Shown piece after piece: positions 36,242 to 46,352 of a stretch of 64,000 bases of DNA (positions are counted from its first letter, which is position 1; every line of letters starts with the position of its first letter). Location of the stretch: the NCBI RefSeq assembly GCF_900163785.1, contig NZ_FUKN01000013.1, forward strand, positions 744,001-808,000, in the 5' to 3' direction. A program made the position numbers and the translations under genes. This DNA is from Psychrobacter sp. JB385 (GTDB lineage: Bacteria > Pseudomonadota > Gammaproteobacteria > Pseudomonadales > Moraxellaceae). The notes under the pieces were generated by a model, which was given only the letters and a program-made list of their open reading frames with translations, ran no database searches and had not been told where the DNA came from.

Positions 36242-38039
36242 AACGCTTGATCGTTTGACACTACAAAACTTAGTGAACGCCTACAGTTATGAGACAGGTC
36301 GCGGCAAGATTGTACCCGTAGAGCAGCAGGATGGGCAATACAAACAAATCTCACAAGACAAGCCTGTTTTGGTATTAAACCTCGCTCCGCATGACACTAT
36401 TATGGCGGTGCCCGTGGATAGAGTCAGCCAATTGGGTCAGCACCGTTTTGCTGATACACCTTCTGTATTGAATGAAGCTTCATTAAAAACCCCTTCGACA
36501 AATGATACACAGTCAGAGCCACAATGGTTAAAGCCTTCTGCTATGAGTCTTGCCTCTTTTATTATCGAAGACCTCGTGCATCAGTACAAAGATGAGGTAA
36601 AACTGGATGGTAATGGCGTGCTCAAACGCTGGCTTGAGAGTTATGAAGGGCTGCAAATTATTTTAGAGCATCGCAGTGATGAGATGGATGATATTGTCGA
36701 TGATAGACAGAACTTTATTCAAACTGAGCAAAGTCTGATTTATGGACATGCCATGCATCCAATGCCCAAAGGTCGCGCAGGTTTTTATGGTGCTGAATGG
36801 GCAAAATATGCCCCCGAAACCAACAGTAAAACGCAGCTGAACTATTGGCTGGTGCATCCTGACTATATTGTCGAAGAGTTCGTCGATGGCGATAGTATTA
36901 CCACTGAGCTAAAGACCAAGCTACTCGCGGATATGAGTAACTATCAACGACAGCTCATTACCCAATATCCTGATCATAAGCTATTGCCATTACATCCTTG
37001 GCAAGCGACGTTTTTGCAGCAACAAGCATGGTATCAAGCGTTAACGGAAAAAGGTCAGCTCTTTGATTTGGGCGTGCTTGGGTGGCATTTGCATCCGACG
37101 ACCTCGGTACGTACGCTCGCAGCATTTGAGGCACCTTGGATGTTTAAATTGTCGCTATCGGTAGCGATTACCAATTCTGTGCGTATTAATTTGCCAAAAG
37201 AGTGTAAGCGTGGTATGCACGCTTGTCGAATATGGCGTAGCGACTACGGTGAGCAGTTGGGTGCTGAATATCCTACGATTGCCGTATTGAACGACCCCGC
37301 TTGGATTGCGTTGTCTATAGACGGCAAAATCATCGATGAGACCATTTGTATCTTGCGTGATAATCCTTTTACTCAGTCTATGCAAGTCACCAATCTTGCA
37401 AGTTTGAGTCAAGATCATCCCACTCGTCTCACCAATCGCTTTGCCACTTTATTCCAGTCTATCCATGAGCGTACCGGTAAGCAGTTGGACGAGATTGCGA
37501 CCGAATGGTTTGATACTTATCTAAAAGTCGGTTTTATACCGCTTATCGATCTGTACTACAAGCATGGGCTTGCGTTTGAGGTGCATCAACAAAACAGTCT
37601 GATAGAGCTAAAAAATGGCTATCCTGCGAAGTTTTGGGCAAGAGACAATCAAAGCTTTGGCTATATTGCTGAATATGCCAAACCGCTTATTGATGCATAT
37701 CCTGAGCTGATCAGTGAAGCAGAGTGCGTCATTCCAGAAGATTTTGCTGACTCGCGTATTGCTTATTATTTAGTGGGTAATACGATCTTTGGTCTCATCA
37801 CCGCGATTGCCCGCACGCAGCTTGTCAGTGAAACCACTTTATTGGCAACGTTTCGATATTGCTTAGAGACACTAGACAGTCAGTATCCGCACCGCTCTTT
37901 AATCGATCTATTGCTGCGTAGTCCGACCTTGCCATTCAAAGGCAATCTGCTGACCAGACTTCATGCATTAGATGAGCTGACAGCACCTGTTGAAACCCAA
38001 TCTATCTATGTTGATATTCCCAATCCTATAAGTGCTTAG
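36228..38039 (+). CDS. IucA/IucC family NIS siderophore synthetase 1 (RhbC-like position)
   Basis: A 603-residue NRPS-independent siderophore (NIS) synthetase, which adenylates a carboxylate (citrate or a derivative) and joins it to an amine or hydroxylamine. Family blocks: AMHPMPKGRAGFYGAEW (about 176-192) for ATP/substrate binding, LLPLHPWQATFLQQQA, PTTSVRTLAAFEAPWMFKLS, and the C-terminal FEVHQQNSLIELKNGYP. Two adjacent ATG codons (36228, 36231) follow GAGGGA. It overlaps the end of ddc, so translation is coupled. In rhizobactin 1021 clusters the gene after the decarboxylase is RhbC, an NIS synthetase; the equivalent role here is inferred from order. Citrate with N-acyl-N-hydroxy-1,3-diaminopropane is the likely substrate pair. 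Confidence 0.9.
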   Translation: MMHHKTLDRLTLQNLVNAYSYETGRGKIVPVEQQDGQYKQISQDKPVLVLNLAPHDTIMAVPVDRVSQLGQHRFADTPSVLNEASLKTPSTNDTQSEPQWLKPSAMSLASFIIEDLVHQYKDEVKLDGNGVLKRWLESYEGLQIILEHRSDEMDDIVDDRQNFIQTEQSLIYGHAMHPMPKGRAGFYGAEWAKYAPETNSKTQLNYWLVHPDYIVEEFVDGDSITTELKTKLLADMSNYQRQLITQYPDHKLLPLHPWQATFLQQQAWYQALTEKGQLFDLGVLGWHLHPTTSVRTLAAFEAPWMFKLSLSVAITNSVRINLPKECKRGMHACRIWRSDYGEQLGAEYPTIAVLNDPAWIALSIDGKIIDETICILRDNPFTQSMQVTNLASLSQDHPTRLTNRFATLFQSIHERTGKQLDEIATEWFDTYLKVGFIPLIDLYYKHGLAFEVHQQNSLIELKNGYPAKFWARDNQSFGYIAEYAKPLIDAYPELISEAECVIPEDFADSRIAYYLVGNTIFGLITAIARTQLVSETTLLATFRYCLETLDSQYPHRSLIDLLLRSPTLPFKGNLLTRLHALDELTAPVETQSIYVDIPNPISA

Positions 38040-38243
38040 GGTCGATATGGTCAATATTAAGGGAACCAGATGCAGGTCATTATCTTGCAGAACTGATAAC
38101 CATTTCCTTACTTGTTGCATCGAGGATGACAGAGGTTTTGGAGCCTTTATCCCAGTTCTGCTGACAGGTATTTATAGTGACCTGACGATAGCTCGATATA
38201 AATTGATATGTGAATAAGTGCTATAAAGCAATAAGGAATCAAC

Positions 38244-39650
38244 GTGTTAGATATTCTTGGTATCGGTTTGGGGCCATTTAATCTTAGTCTGGCGGCATTG
38301 CTCGATAAAATAGATGTCAATGCCAAATTCTTTGAGCAAAAGGCAGGATTTAATTGGCATAAAGGTATGCTCTTACCGCACACCACGCTACAAGTGCCCT
38401 TTATGGCAGATTTGGTGACATTGATAGACCCGACCAGTCCCCATTCATTTTTGAACTACTTGCATACGCAGCATCGATTGCTGAAGTTTTATTTTTTAGA
38501 GGACTTTAAGATTTATCGCAAAGAATACAATCACTATTGCCAATGGGTAGCAGGGCAACTAGATAGTTTGGTGTTTGATGCGCAAGTGATAGACGTGGCG
38601 TTTAATGACAATAGTGCTTGCTTTAACGATGACGATAGCGCCTATGCCAACACACATAACGGGTTTATCGTCACAGTTCAAGAGCGAGGCGAGCGAAAAA
38701 CGTATTATGCCAAAAACTTAGTCATAGGGACGGGCACGCAGCCAGTACTGCCGCAAGCGTTGCAAAAACTGGCCAATCAAGCCCCTGAGCGCTGTATGCA
38801 CACCGCGCACTTTGCTAATAATTTCGATTTTGAGGCGATTAAAGCACGGGGTAATAAAGAAAATAGGCATAAAGTAGACGATAGATTAACCAAAATCGTG
38901 GTTTTAGGGTCTGGTCAGTCATCGGCTGAGGTATATCGCGAATTGTTTGACCAACAACTTGATAGCAACGACGAACCAAGGTTCCAATTGGACTGGGTAA
39001 CCCGCTCATCTGGCTTTTTCCCAATGGAATACTCGCCACTGGGGTTAGAGCATTTTAGTCCCGCTTATACCGATTATTTTTATCAGTTGGACGGCGTGAC
39101 CAAAGCAGAAGTCGCGCCCAAGCAGGATTTGCTCTATAAGGGCATGGGGTTTGACACCATACGCGATATTTATCATAAGCTCTACGAGCGTAGTATTGGC
39201 AATCAATCACCACATACGACACTGCTGTCTAACTGTGCAGTGGTTGAGGCAAGCCTTGACGACACTTTATCTGAGAAGACTTTAAAAGTAACGTTTGAGC
39301 AGTGCGAACAGCAGCAGACGTTTACGGCAGATTACGACTGTCTCATCGCTGGCACGGGTTATCGTCATGCGCTGCCTGCTTGCCTAAATTCATTGCTGTA
39401 TGCCATTGAGTATGATGAGTTTGGACAACCAAAGATTGATCGGCATTACGCCTTGGTGTATCAAAATCATGATAATAATAGCGGCAAAATATTCGTACAA
39501 AACCAAGAAATTCATACTCATGGCGTGGGCACACCTGACTTGGGATTGGGTGCCTATCGAGCTGGGCAAATCATTAATCAATTGATAGGTAAGACCGTAT
39601 ATGACACCAATGCGTTAGAAGTATTCCAACAATTTGGCGCGTCGGTCTAA
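38244..39650 (+). CDS. FAD/NADPH amine N-monooxygenase (IucD/RhbE type)
   Basis: A 468-residue N-hydroxylating monooxygenase of the lysine/ornithine hydroxylase family. The FAD motif GIGLGPFN is at residues 6-13, followed by the conserved LQVPFMADLVTLIDPTS. The NADPH motif GSGQSSAE is at 222-229, and the C-terminal signature is LIAGTGYRHALP. Next to dat and ddc its likely substrate is 1,3-diaminopropane, giving the hydroxylamine that is acylated to a hydroxamate. It starts with GTG: AAGGA is six bases upstream and no nearby ATG fits. A 204-base gap separates it from the preceding synthetase. Confidence 0.92.
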   Translation: MLDILGIGLGPFNLSLAALLDKIDVNAKFFEQKAGFNWHKGMLLPHTTLQVPFMADLVTLIDPTSPHSFLNYLHTQHRLLKFYFLEDFKIYRKEYNHYCQWVAGQLDSLVFDAQVIDVAFNDNSACFNDDDSAYANTHNGFIVTVQERGERKTYYAKNLVIGTGTQPVLPQALQKLANQAPERCMHTAHFANNFDFEAIKARGNKENRHKVDDRLTKIVVLGSGQSSAEVYRELFDQQLDSNDEPRFQLDWVTRSSGFFPMEYSPLGLEHFSPAYTDYFYQLDGVTKAEVAPKQDLLYKGMGFDTIRDIYHKLYERSIGNQSPHTTLLSNCAVVEASLDDTLSEKTLKVTFEQCEQQQTFTADYDCLIAGTGYRHALPACLNSLLYAIEYDEFGQPKIDRHYALVYQNHDNNSGKIFVQNQEIHTHGVGTPDLGLGAYRAGQIINQLIGKTVYDTNALEVFQQFGASV

Positions 39651-39687
39651 TGTCGTTGTCTTAATGTCAGTTCAATATAAAAACGAG

Positions 39688-39783
39688 TCAGCGTGACTGG
39701 AATGCTTATCTTTAAACGAGAAGTTTTGCAGCCTCTGTCTGCGAAGGCACAGCAAGCAAGAAAAATTCATTCCAGCTCAGCGT
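39688..39783 (+). repeat. Dispersed intergenic element, copy C
   Basis: The core CTGTCTGCGAAGGCACAGC, followed by AAGCAAGAAAAATT, is nearly identical to copy B. Arms TGACTGGAATG (ending 39704) and CATTCCAGCTCAGCG (39768-39782) pair imperfectly; their sequence differs from copies A and B. It lies in the gap between the monooxygenase and the acyltransferase genes inside the siderophore cluster. Confidence 0.75.
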
Positions 39784-39912
39784 TGGTATATAACGTATCT
39801 GTTTTATTTAGAATCGACTATATCAATAAGCAGTATCGTGGATTTTTAAAAAAGCGTACGTCTCTACTGATAGAAATTTTACTTTTAAACCACACAAAAT
39901 AAGGAGCTATTT

Positions 39913-40518
39913 ATGCCGACCATCACACAGGATCTGCCAGATACTTACGCCGCAGAGGCTTATGAAAAAACGTTTGGGCTACGAGCTATCAAATATCCTG
40001 AAGACATGCCAATGCTCTATCAATGGATGCACGCTGAGCATGTGGTCGAGCAGTGGCAGCTACATCTGCCTATGCCGCAGCTGCAAGTACATTTTGAAAA
40101 AATGCTGGCCGATGACCATCAGCGTCTCTACATCGTACTTTGTGAGGATGTGCCTATCGGCTATGTAGAGATCTATGAAGGCGCTCGCGATCGTTTGTCT
40201 CACTATTACAAGGCCGACGAAAATGACATGGGCTGGCATCTGCTATTGGGTGATACTGCCGTCGTTGGCAAAGGGTATCTCAAACCAATAGTGATGATGC
40301 TTAGTAAGTTTATCTTCGAGCATACTGACGCCAAAAAAATAGTGGGCGAACCTGATAGTAAAGTTGAGGCGTATAAATGGGTGGCTGATGGTTTTGCCTA
40401 TCAGTTACAACGATTGATCGATATGCCTGAAAAAAAAGCAGCGCTTTATTTTTGTAATCGTGAGGAATTTTTTGAATCGAGTGGCTATCTCAAATTTTAT
40501 GGTGCGGCTGCTTTATGA
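39913..40518 (+). CDS. GNAT-type siderophore N-acyltransferase (IucB/RhbD type)
   Basis: A 201-residue acyltransferase matching the IucB/RhbD family, which acylates an N-hydroxy-diamine to form the hydroxamate. Family-specific segments are WMHAEHVVEQWQL, YIVLCEDVPIGYVEIYE, DMGWHLLLGD, and KIVGEPDSKVEAYKWVADGF, the last shaping the acyl-CoA site. AAGGAG is six bases before the ATG. The acyl group (acetyl or a longer chain) cannot be read from the sequence. It sits between the monooxygenase and the exporter. Confidence 0.9.
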   Translation: MPTITQDLPDTYAAEAYEKTFGLRAIKYPEDMPMLYQWMHAEHVVEQWQLHLPMPQLQVHFEKMLADDHQRLYIVLCEDVPIGYVEIYEGARDRLSHYYKADENDMGWHLLLGDTAVVGKGYLKPIVMMLSKFIFEHTDAKKIVGEPDSKVEAYKWVADGFAYQLQRLIDMPEKKAALYFCNREEFFESSGYLKFYGAAAL

Positions 40519-40586
40519 TTCGATTTTTTGTGGTTGCTGGAGTAAACGCGCTGTATCCGTCATGTCATTACGGGTCAATGATATAA

Positions 40587-42020
40587 ATGATGGTATCTCT
40601 CAAGAGCCGTGAAAAATTGAGCAATGAGAAGTTGACAGGCAAGCCACGTCGACAAGTACTTTTGACCTTGTTGCTTGGCGGCACGGTCATCAGCTTTAGC
40701 AATAGCGCCCTCAATCCTGCTATTCCTGTTTTTATGTCGGTGTTCGACGTCGATATTGTGATGGGCGGCTGGGTACTGAATGCTTACGTGCTGTCTATGA
40801 GCGTGGGGCTTATGCTCAGTGGGTATTTGCATAAAAATTTTGCGTTTAGGCCAGTTTATTTGACCGCAATTATCGGGTTTATGCTGGGGTCGGTGATTGG
40901 AATGTGCGCGCCCTCTATGACGATGGTCATCGTAGCGCGTGCTATACAAGGGCTAAGTGGTGGTCTGACGATTCCGCTGTCGATCGGCATGCTCTACCAG
41001 ATATATCCGCAGCATAGACACGGTAGAGTGATGGCGCTGTGGGGCATTGTTATTATGATGTCACTGGCATTTGGTCCGTTAGTTGGTGCTTACTTGGTTG
41101 AGCAGTTTACATGGTGGACATTGTTTGCCGTGACGCTGCCGCTAAGTGCAACGGTCACTCTGATGGTGTGGCGATTTTTACCAAATGTTGGCTCGCCCAA
41201 GGTCGATAAGACTTTTGATGTGATAGGGTTTGTCAGCTTGTTGGTTTGGCTGCTGGCTTTGATGACATGGCTGAGCACGCTCAAAACAGATTTTCATACC
41301 AGCCTTGCGAGTGTGATTGAGACCAGTCTGCTTGCTGCCATGTTCTTGCTATCTTTTATGGTTTGGTGGGTGTATGAGCGCTGTCAGAGTCAGCCATTAT
41401 TAAACGTACGCTTGTTTAGCAATACCGTGTATTTGCACAGTACGATTATCAGCGTGACACAAACCTTGGGCCTGATGGTGGGTTTGTTGTTATTGCCTAT
41501 TTTAGTTCAAGAGGTCATGGGTAAGAGTGCCTTGTGGACTGGCGTGCTTTTGATGACCGCGACGCTGATGTCTAGTATCACCACGCATTTTGCTGGCAAG
41601 CGCGTGGATAAATATGGCGCGAGAGACATAGGAATTTTGGGTATTGTCCTTAGTGCGTCGTCCATGCTACTGCTGGCATGGTGCTTGTATCAGCCAACGC
41701 TTTGGTTATTGATAGTGATCATGAGTATACAAGGGGTGGGTGTGGGAATGGCCTATCTGCCCACCACCACGGTCGGTTTTAGTAGCTTAGCCAAAGAGAT
41801 GGTGACAGAAGGTGCTGCCCTTAACAACATCAGTCGCCGAATCGTCTCTACCGTCTTTATAACATTGGTGACGATTTATATCGCAGGACGCGGGGCACAG
41901 TTGTTAGCGGCAGGTAATAGACAAAGCGTTGGTATGGCTATTCAAGAGATTTTTGTTGCTTTGGCTGTAATTCTATTTTTGACCATTTTTTCGGCGCGGC
42001 GATTACCAAAAGCGGTCTGA
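40587..42020 (+). CDS. MFS exporter of the DHA2 type, probable siderophore efflux
   Basis: A 477-residue major facilitator with a predicted 14 hydrophobic segments. After a basic N-terminus, TM1 with NSALNPAIPVFM is typical of the EmrB/DHA2 drug-efflux branch. The antiporter motif C region reads MSLAFGPLVGAYLVEQFTWW. The first loop, which usually carries motif A, is atypical here (LHKNFAFRPVY). Its position between the acyltransferase and two NIS synthetases makes export of the finished siderophore the likely job. No good ribosome site precedes either of the two adjacent ATG codons, suggesting weak initiation. Confidence 0.85.
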   Translation: MMVSLKSREKLSNEKLTGKPRRQVLLTLLLGGTVISFSNSALNPAIPVFMSVFDVDIVMGGWVLNAYVLSMSVGLMLSGYLHKNFAFRPVYLTAIIGFMLGSVIGMCAPSMTMVIVARAIQGLSGGLTIPLSIGMLYQIYPQHRHGRVMALWGIVIMMSLAFGPLVGAYLVEQFTWWTLFAVTLPLSATVTLMVWRFLPNVGSPKVDKTFDVIGFVSLLVWLLALMTWLSTLKTDFHTSLASVIETSLLAAMFLLSFMVWWVYERCQSQPLLNVRLFSNTVYLHSTIISVTQTLGLMVGLLLLPILVQEVMGKSALWTGVLLMTATLMSSITTHFAGKRVDKYGARDIGILGIVLSASSMLLLAWCLYQPTLWLLIVIMSIQGVGVGMAYLPTTTVGFSSLAKEMVTEGAALNNISRRIVSTVFITLVTIYIAGRGAQLLAAGNRQSVGMAIQEIFVALAVILFLTIFSARRLPKAV

Positions 42021-42106
42021 ATGAGTAAGTGATTAAATGCTTTATAGAACCTATGTAGTGAATGTGTCAAACCAACCGAATTGAGGCATTTTTTTAAATA
42101 AAAAAC

Positions 42107-42125
42107 GTAAATAATTATCATTCGC
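42107..42125. promoter_or_regulatory. Fur-like site upstream of NIS synthetase 2
   Basis: GTAAATAATTATCATTCGC shares its first 16 bases with the better palindrome upstream of the TonB receptor (47136-47154). It starts 89 bases before the NIS gene at 42196, suggesting a second iron-controlled transcript in the cluster. Confidence 0.55.
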
Positions 42126-42195
42126 TTTAATATTTATTGATTATATCGACTTTACTTAACCGTTTTTTTTCAGTTTTAGGAAAGGATATTTAACC

Positions 42196-44127
42196 ATGAA
42201 AAATCATCAAATAGACCATAAAAGTCATGACCAAAAGATTGACGTGACTGCGCCGTGGCAAGCACCAATCGATCACAAAGCCATGCAGCGCGTGGAGCAG
42301 CGGGTGATTAAACAACTACTACAAGCCCTACTGTATGAAAACATTATTGAGTTTGACTATGAGAATGCGACATCGAGCGATGACGACACGCTTTTAGACT
42401 TTACCATCAAGACCGCTAATCATATCCATTATCAGGCTCAAGGTTATATTCATTATAGTTTTGACATCATTCGTTTTAACGATTGCAACGTACAGCGCGT
42501 CATTGATGGCAAGACTCATGATGCCACGCTTGAGAATGTCATTAACGATATCTTATTAAAGATAGAAGATGCCACGTTAAAAGACAGTTTTATCAAAGAG
42601 CTGCGTCATACTTTAATCAATGAAAACCAAGCACAGCGACTGTCACCGCATTTATCAGTACCAAACATGCCAGCAGCTATTGATAGGCTGACTTACGAGC
42701 AACTCGAAGGCTATTTGATGGCAGGGCATCCCTATCACCCTTGTTTTAAATCGCGTATCGGTTTTGATTTACAAGACAATTATGACTATGGGCCAGAGTT
42801 TGATCAAAATATCGAGGTGGTGTGGTTGGCGGTCAAAAAGGATTTGTTGGTCAGCAACACTGCTGCCGATATAGATGTTGATGAGTGGATTAAAGACTAT
42901 GTGGATATGGATAAGTTTGCCGCGTTACATGACAAGTTAAATCATATCCTTACGACCACGAGTGAGCAGGGTGAAATTGAAGCCATTGTCGCCAATGCCA
43001 ATACTGATGTTAAAGCCAATGCTTATGGTTTGATACCAGCGCATCCTTGGCAATGGCAAAATATCTTAATTTTAGCGCTACAAACCCTTATTAAGACACA
43101 AGACATTATCTATTTGGGCAGTACGGGTAACCAATATCGCGCTCAGCAGTCGATTCGCTCCTTGTCTATGTTGCAAGAAGACAAGGATTATCTCAAGCTC
43201 AGTATGCATTTGATGAACACTTCAAGTACCCGTATTTTAGCCAAGCATACGGTGATGAACGCGGCGGTCGTGACCAAATGGTTGAATCAATTGGTGGCAG
43301 AAGATGCGACAGCGCAGGCGCTATCTATTGCCTTTTTGGGTGAGACGGTGGGTGTCAGTCTAGATCATGAGGTACTACAAGCGCGTGGCTACCAGCATCC
43401 GCACATCTATGGCGGATTGGGGGTAATTTGGCGCGAAAACGTAAGTCGGTATTTATCAAGCAATCAAACGGCTTTTCCTTTAAATGGGGTCAGCTATGTC
43501 AATACGGATGGCTCTATACTTATTGATCCTTGGATTAAAAAGTACGGCGTCGAGGCTTGGACGGCTCAGCTTATCAAGGTGACGGTGGCGCCGATACTGC
43601 ATCTCTTGTTTGGTCATGGCGTTGCCCTCGAATGTCATGCGCAAAATATCGTGCTGGTACACGAAGCAGGATTTCCTGTAAAAGTCCTACTAAAAGACTT
43701 GCATGATGGGGTGCGTTATTCCCCAAAACATCTGACTCGACAAGACTTGATTCCCAATTTTTATAGCTTGCCTGCCGTTCATGCGGCGCTCAATCGTGGC
43801 TCCTTTATCGAAACAGAGGATACGGACGGCATTCGAGACATGACGGTCGCTTGCTTGTTTTTTGTGGCATTCGCTGACATTGCTATTTTTATACAAACCC
43901 ACTATCACTATCCTGAAGCTGAGTTTTGGCAACAGGTGTCTGACTGTGTGACTGAGTACCAGTCTTGTCATCCAGAACATGAGGCAAGGTTTGAGCTATT
44001 TGATGTCTTCGCGCCGCAAACGCGTATTGAGTCTTTGGCAAAGCGTCGCTTGTTCGGCGATCATGTATTTCCAATTAAATACATCAATAACCCATTAGCC
44101 AAAAGCCGAGCACACGCATCATGTTAA
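42196..44127 (+). CDS. IucA/IucC family NIS siderophore synthetase 2
   Basis: A 643-residue NIS synthetase. Landmarks: GHPYHPCFKSRIGFD for the ATP/substrate site, IPAHPWQWQNILILALQ, RSLSMLQEDKDYLKLSMHLM, and FGHGVALECHAQNIVLVHEAG with the C-terminal LLKDLHDGVRY. The HPxHPxxKxRxG block is degenerate compared with synthetases 1 and 3. AAAGGA is nine bases before the ATG. Its stop overlaps the start of the next synthetase by seven bases (ATGTTAA), so both are made together. The substrate amine and acid cannot be told from sequence by eye. Confidence 0.88.
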   Translation: MKNHQIDHKSHDQKIDVTAPWQAPIDHKAMQRVEQRVIKQLLQALLYENIIEFDYENATSSDDDTLLDFTIKTANHIHYQAQGYIHYSFDIIRFNDCNVQRVIDGKTHDATLENVINDILLKIEDATLKDSFIKELRHTLINENQAQRLSPHLSVPNMPAAIDRLTYEQLEGYLMAGHPYHPCFKSRIGFDLQDNYDYGPEFDQNIEVVWLAVKKDLLVSNTAADIDVDEWIKDYVDMDKFAALHDKLNHILTTTSEQGEIEAIVANANTDVKANAYGLIPAHPWQWQNILILALQTLIKTQDIIYLGSTGNQYRAQQSIRSLSMLQEDKDYLKLSMHLMNTSSTRILAKHTVMNAAVVTKWLNQLVAEDATAQALSIAFLGETVGVSLDHEVLQARGYQHPHIYGGLGVIWRENVSRYLSSNQTAFPLNGVSYVNTDGSILIDPWIKKYGVEAWTAQLIKVTVAPILHLLFGHGVALECHAQNIVLVHEAGFPVKVLLKDLHDGVRYSPKHLTRQDLIPNFYSLPAVHAALNRGSFIETEDTDGIRDMTVACLFFVAFADIAIFIQTHYHYPEAEFWQQVSDCVTEYQSCHPEHEARFELFDVFAPQTRIESLAKRRLFGDHVFPIKYINNPLAKSRAHASC

Positions 44128-46352
44128 GTACTGATAAAACCGCCAATATCAAGACAATGCCAATCTTGCCAACTTTATATCCAGTTCAAACGGATCATCC
44201 CGCTATCAAACCAGATGCGGCAAGAATACAAAGCGCATTAATCACCTATCTGACCGAGTGTGTCTTGCTTGAGGAGTGGATAAAAGCGTCTTTGATCGAG
44301 GTAACAACGACGACAGATTATCTCGCAAGTCAAAAGTTGCAACCGCATTTGGTGTTATTACCAAGTGCTTATCAAACGTTTTTTGCTGAAAATAATCCGC
44401 TATTGGTGATTCAAACGAGTAAAGATAATCGCCTATTGTTATTGGTAGAGTCGGGGTATACATCGTCGTGGCGATTGCATAAATCTTGCTTGCCTGTTTT
44501 ATACCGCCAACAAGATAAGTCTCATTTCAACAGCTCCGACCACGATAGCGACAACTCTAATGACAATTCGTTTCAACCACTAGAACCAATCGAAACCGTA
44601 GAGACGCTTTTGAATATTTTGCTGTCTGCGATGGATCGATCTTCTTTAAGTGAGAGCGGAATATTAAAGCTAAAAGAGAGCCTGCAAGCGGCGATCATTG
44701 CCAAGACCCAATCTGCTCGTGCCAACATCACCACGACAGTTTATGCTCAACCACATTGGTATCAAACCTTAATTGCCGCCGAGCAATGGGGTTCACTGAT
44801 GGATCGACCTTTTCATCCATTGGCAAAGGGCAAACTGGGTTTTACGGCCATTGAATATGAGCGTTACATGGCAGAGTTTAATCAGCCCATTGCGTTGGCA
44901 TGGGTGGCGGTTGCCAAAACCCATCTGATGGTGGCGGATCAGGTAGAGGACATTGACCAACAAAATCCAGCAGCTTATTTATTAGATGCAGCGCAGCAAA
45001 AAAAATTGGCAGAGGAGATGGTAGAGCGTCATTTGAGCGATACGCATGTGGCATTACCTGTCCATCCTTGGCAACTGACTCAATTGATTAAAGCTGGTTT
45101 TGCTACCGATTCTGTTGGCAGTGATGATATGAGTAACAATGCCATGAATAGCCACGCGGATAGCTATGCCAAGGATCTGGCAGATGGCACAATCGTCAAG
45201 CTCAGGTTTGATGCGGCAGTCACTTATGCCAGTGCTTCAATGCGTAGTATGTTATTGAGTGCGGATACGCCCCACAGTATCAAGCTGCCAATCGGTGTGT
45301 ATGCCTTAAATTCAAAGCGGTATTTGCCCGCCCTAAAACTGATCAATGGTGAAAAAAACCAGGCAATTTTGATGCAGGCAAGACAGATAGATGAAGCATT
45401 GGCAGCGACGCTGCGGCTTTGGGATGAGCGTATTTGGTGGGGCTATATGTCACCGATGCATGTGCAAGACAAATGCTCGACCAACCCGTATTTTTATCAA
45501 GAAAAACCCACGCATCTGGGCGCAATGCTCAGAAGTTTGCCTACCGATCTGTGCGAAGATCAAACCCGCCTGATGCCGATGGCAAGCTTAGGCATGTTGG
45601 TCTACAAAGATGGCGTCAGTCACCATCCTTTTGATGAGATGATTCAAGCGAAGTATTTAAGCTCTAAACCAGCGCCTGATCAATCAGTATCTATAAACGC
45701 AGAATACATAAAATCTGCGGCTACCGAATACTTCAAAAACTTGTGCGATGTGTTTTTGGGTACGATGCTGCGCTGCTTACGTTTGGGGCTTGCACCTGAG
45801 ATGCATGGACAAAATGTCGTGATGGTCAGCAAACGCCATCGTTTTACCAGTATATTACTGCGCGACCATGATTCGTTACGCATTTACCTGCCGTGGCTTG
45901 CGCATTATCAAATTGCAGACCCTGAGTATTTAAGCCTGCCCAATTTTAAAAACCGATTGTACCGAGACAGTCCGCAAGCACTGATATTTTATTTACAGTC
46001 ATTGGGCATATTGGTCAATATCCGCGCCATTATTGAAGCGTTGTCTGAGCATTATGAGCTTAGTGAAAATAGACTTTGGCTTGAGGCAACGAGCAGTATT
46101 GATAATGCGCTGGCAAGTATTGATTTTGATACTGATCAAGCGCAGTTTGTCCGTGAGCAGCTACTGACCAATCCATACTATCCACACAAAACCTTGCTGC
46201 TGCCAGTGATTGAGCGCGGTGATGATCCGCATGGCAGCATGCCTGCAGGGGAGAGTAGAACCATCAATCCTTTTTTTAGCGCAAAAAATATCGAAGCAAA
46301 CCCTATGGCACATTCAGTACACAAGCATAGTGAGGCAAAAATAAATGGATAA
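44121..46352 (+). CDS. IucA/IucC family NIS siderophore synthetase 3
   Basis: A 743-residue NIS synthetase, about 100-140 residues longer than usual, with extra length in an acidic Ser/Asp/Asn-rich stretch (about 132-152) and around 335-350. Family blocks are PFHPLAKGKLGFTAIEY, LPVHPWQLTQLIKAG, ASASMRSMLLSADTPHSIKL, and the C-terminal LAPEMHGQNVVMVS with LRDHDSLRI. It is translationally coupled to synthetase 2 and to the RraA-like gene (8-base overlap). A tandem pair of synthetases implies two further amide or ester condensations beyond those of synthetase 1. Confidence 0.88.
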   Translation: MLSTDKTANIKTMPILPTLYPVQTDHPAIKPDAARIQSALITYLTECVLLEEWIKASLIEVTTTTDYLASQKLQPHLVLLPSAYQTFFAENNPLLVIQTSKDNRLLLLVESGYTSSWRLHKSCLPVLYRQQDKSHFNSSDHDSDNSNDNSFQPLEPIETVETLLNILLSAMDRSSLSESGILKLKESLQAAIIAKTQSARANITTTVYAQPHWYQTLIAAEQWGSLMDRPFHPLAKGKLGFTAIEYERYMAEFNQPIALAWVAVAKTHLMVADQVEDIDQQNPAAYLLDAAQQKKLAEEMVERHLSDTHVALPVHPWQLTQLIKAGFATDSVGSDDMSNNAMNSHADSYAKDLADGTIVKLRFDAAVTYASASMRSMLLSADTPHSIKLPIGVYALNSKRYLPALKLINGEKNQAILMQARQIDEALAATLRLWDERIWWGYMSPMHVQDKCSTNPYFYQEKPTHLGAMLRSLPTDLCEDQTRLMPMASLGMLVYKDGVSHHPFDEMIQAKYLSSKPAPDQSVSINAEYIKSAATEYFKNLCDVFLGTMLRCLRLGLAPEMHGQNVVMVSKRHRFTSILLRDHDSLRIYLPWLAHYQIADPEYLSLPNFKNRLYRDSPQALIFYLQSLGILVNIRAIIEALSEHYELSENRLWLEATSSIDNALASIDFDTDQAQFVREQLLTNPYYPHKTLLLPVIERGDDPHGSMPAGESRTINPFFSAKNIEANPMAHSVHKHSEAKING

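Noticed and set aside
38032..38217. Possible small gene between NIS synthetase 1 and the monooxygenase
   Set aside because: No ribosome site, overlaps the end of the synthetase gene, and the translation has no recognisable features; treated as non-coding.
39693..39902. Short plus-strand reading frame upstream of the acyltransferase
   Set aside because: It runs through element copy C and has no ribosome site or family match.
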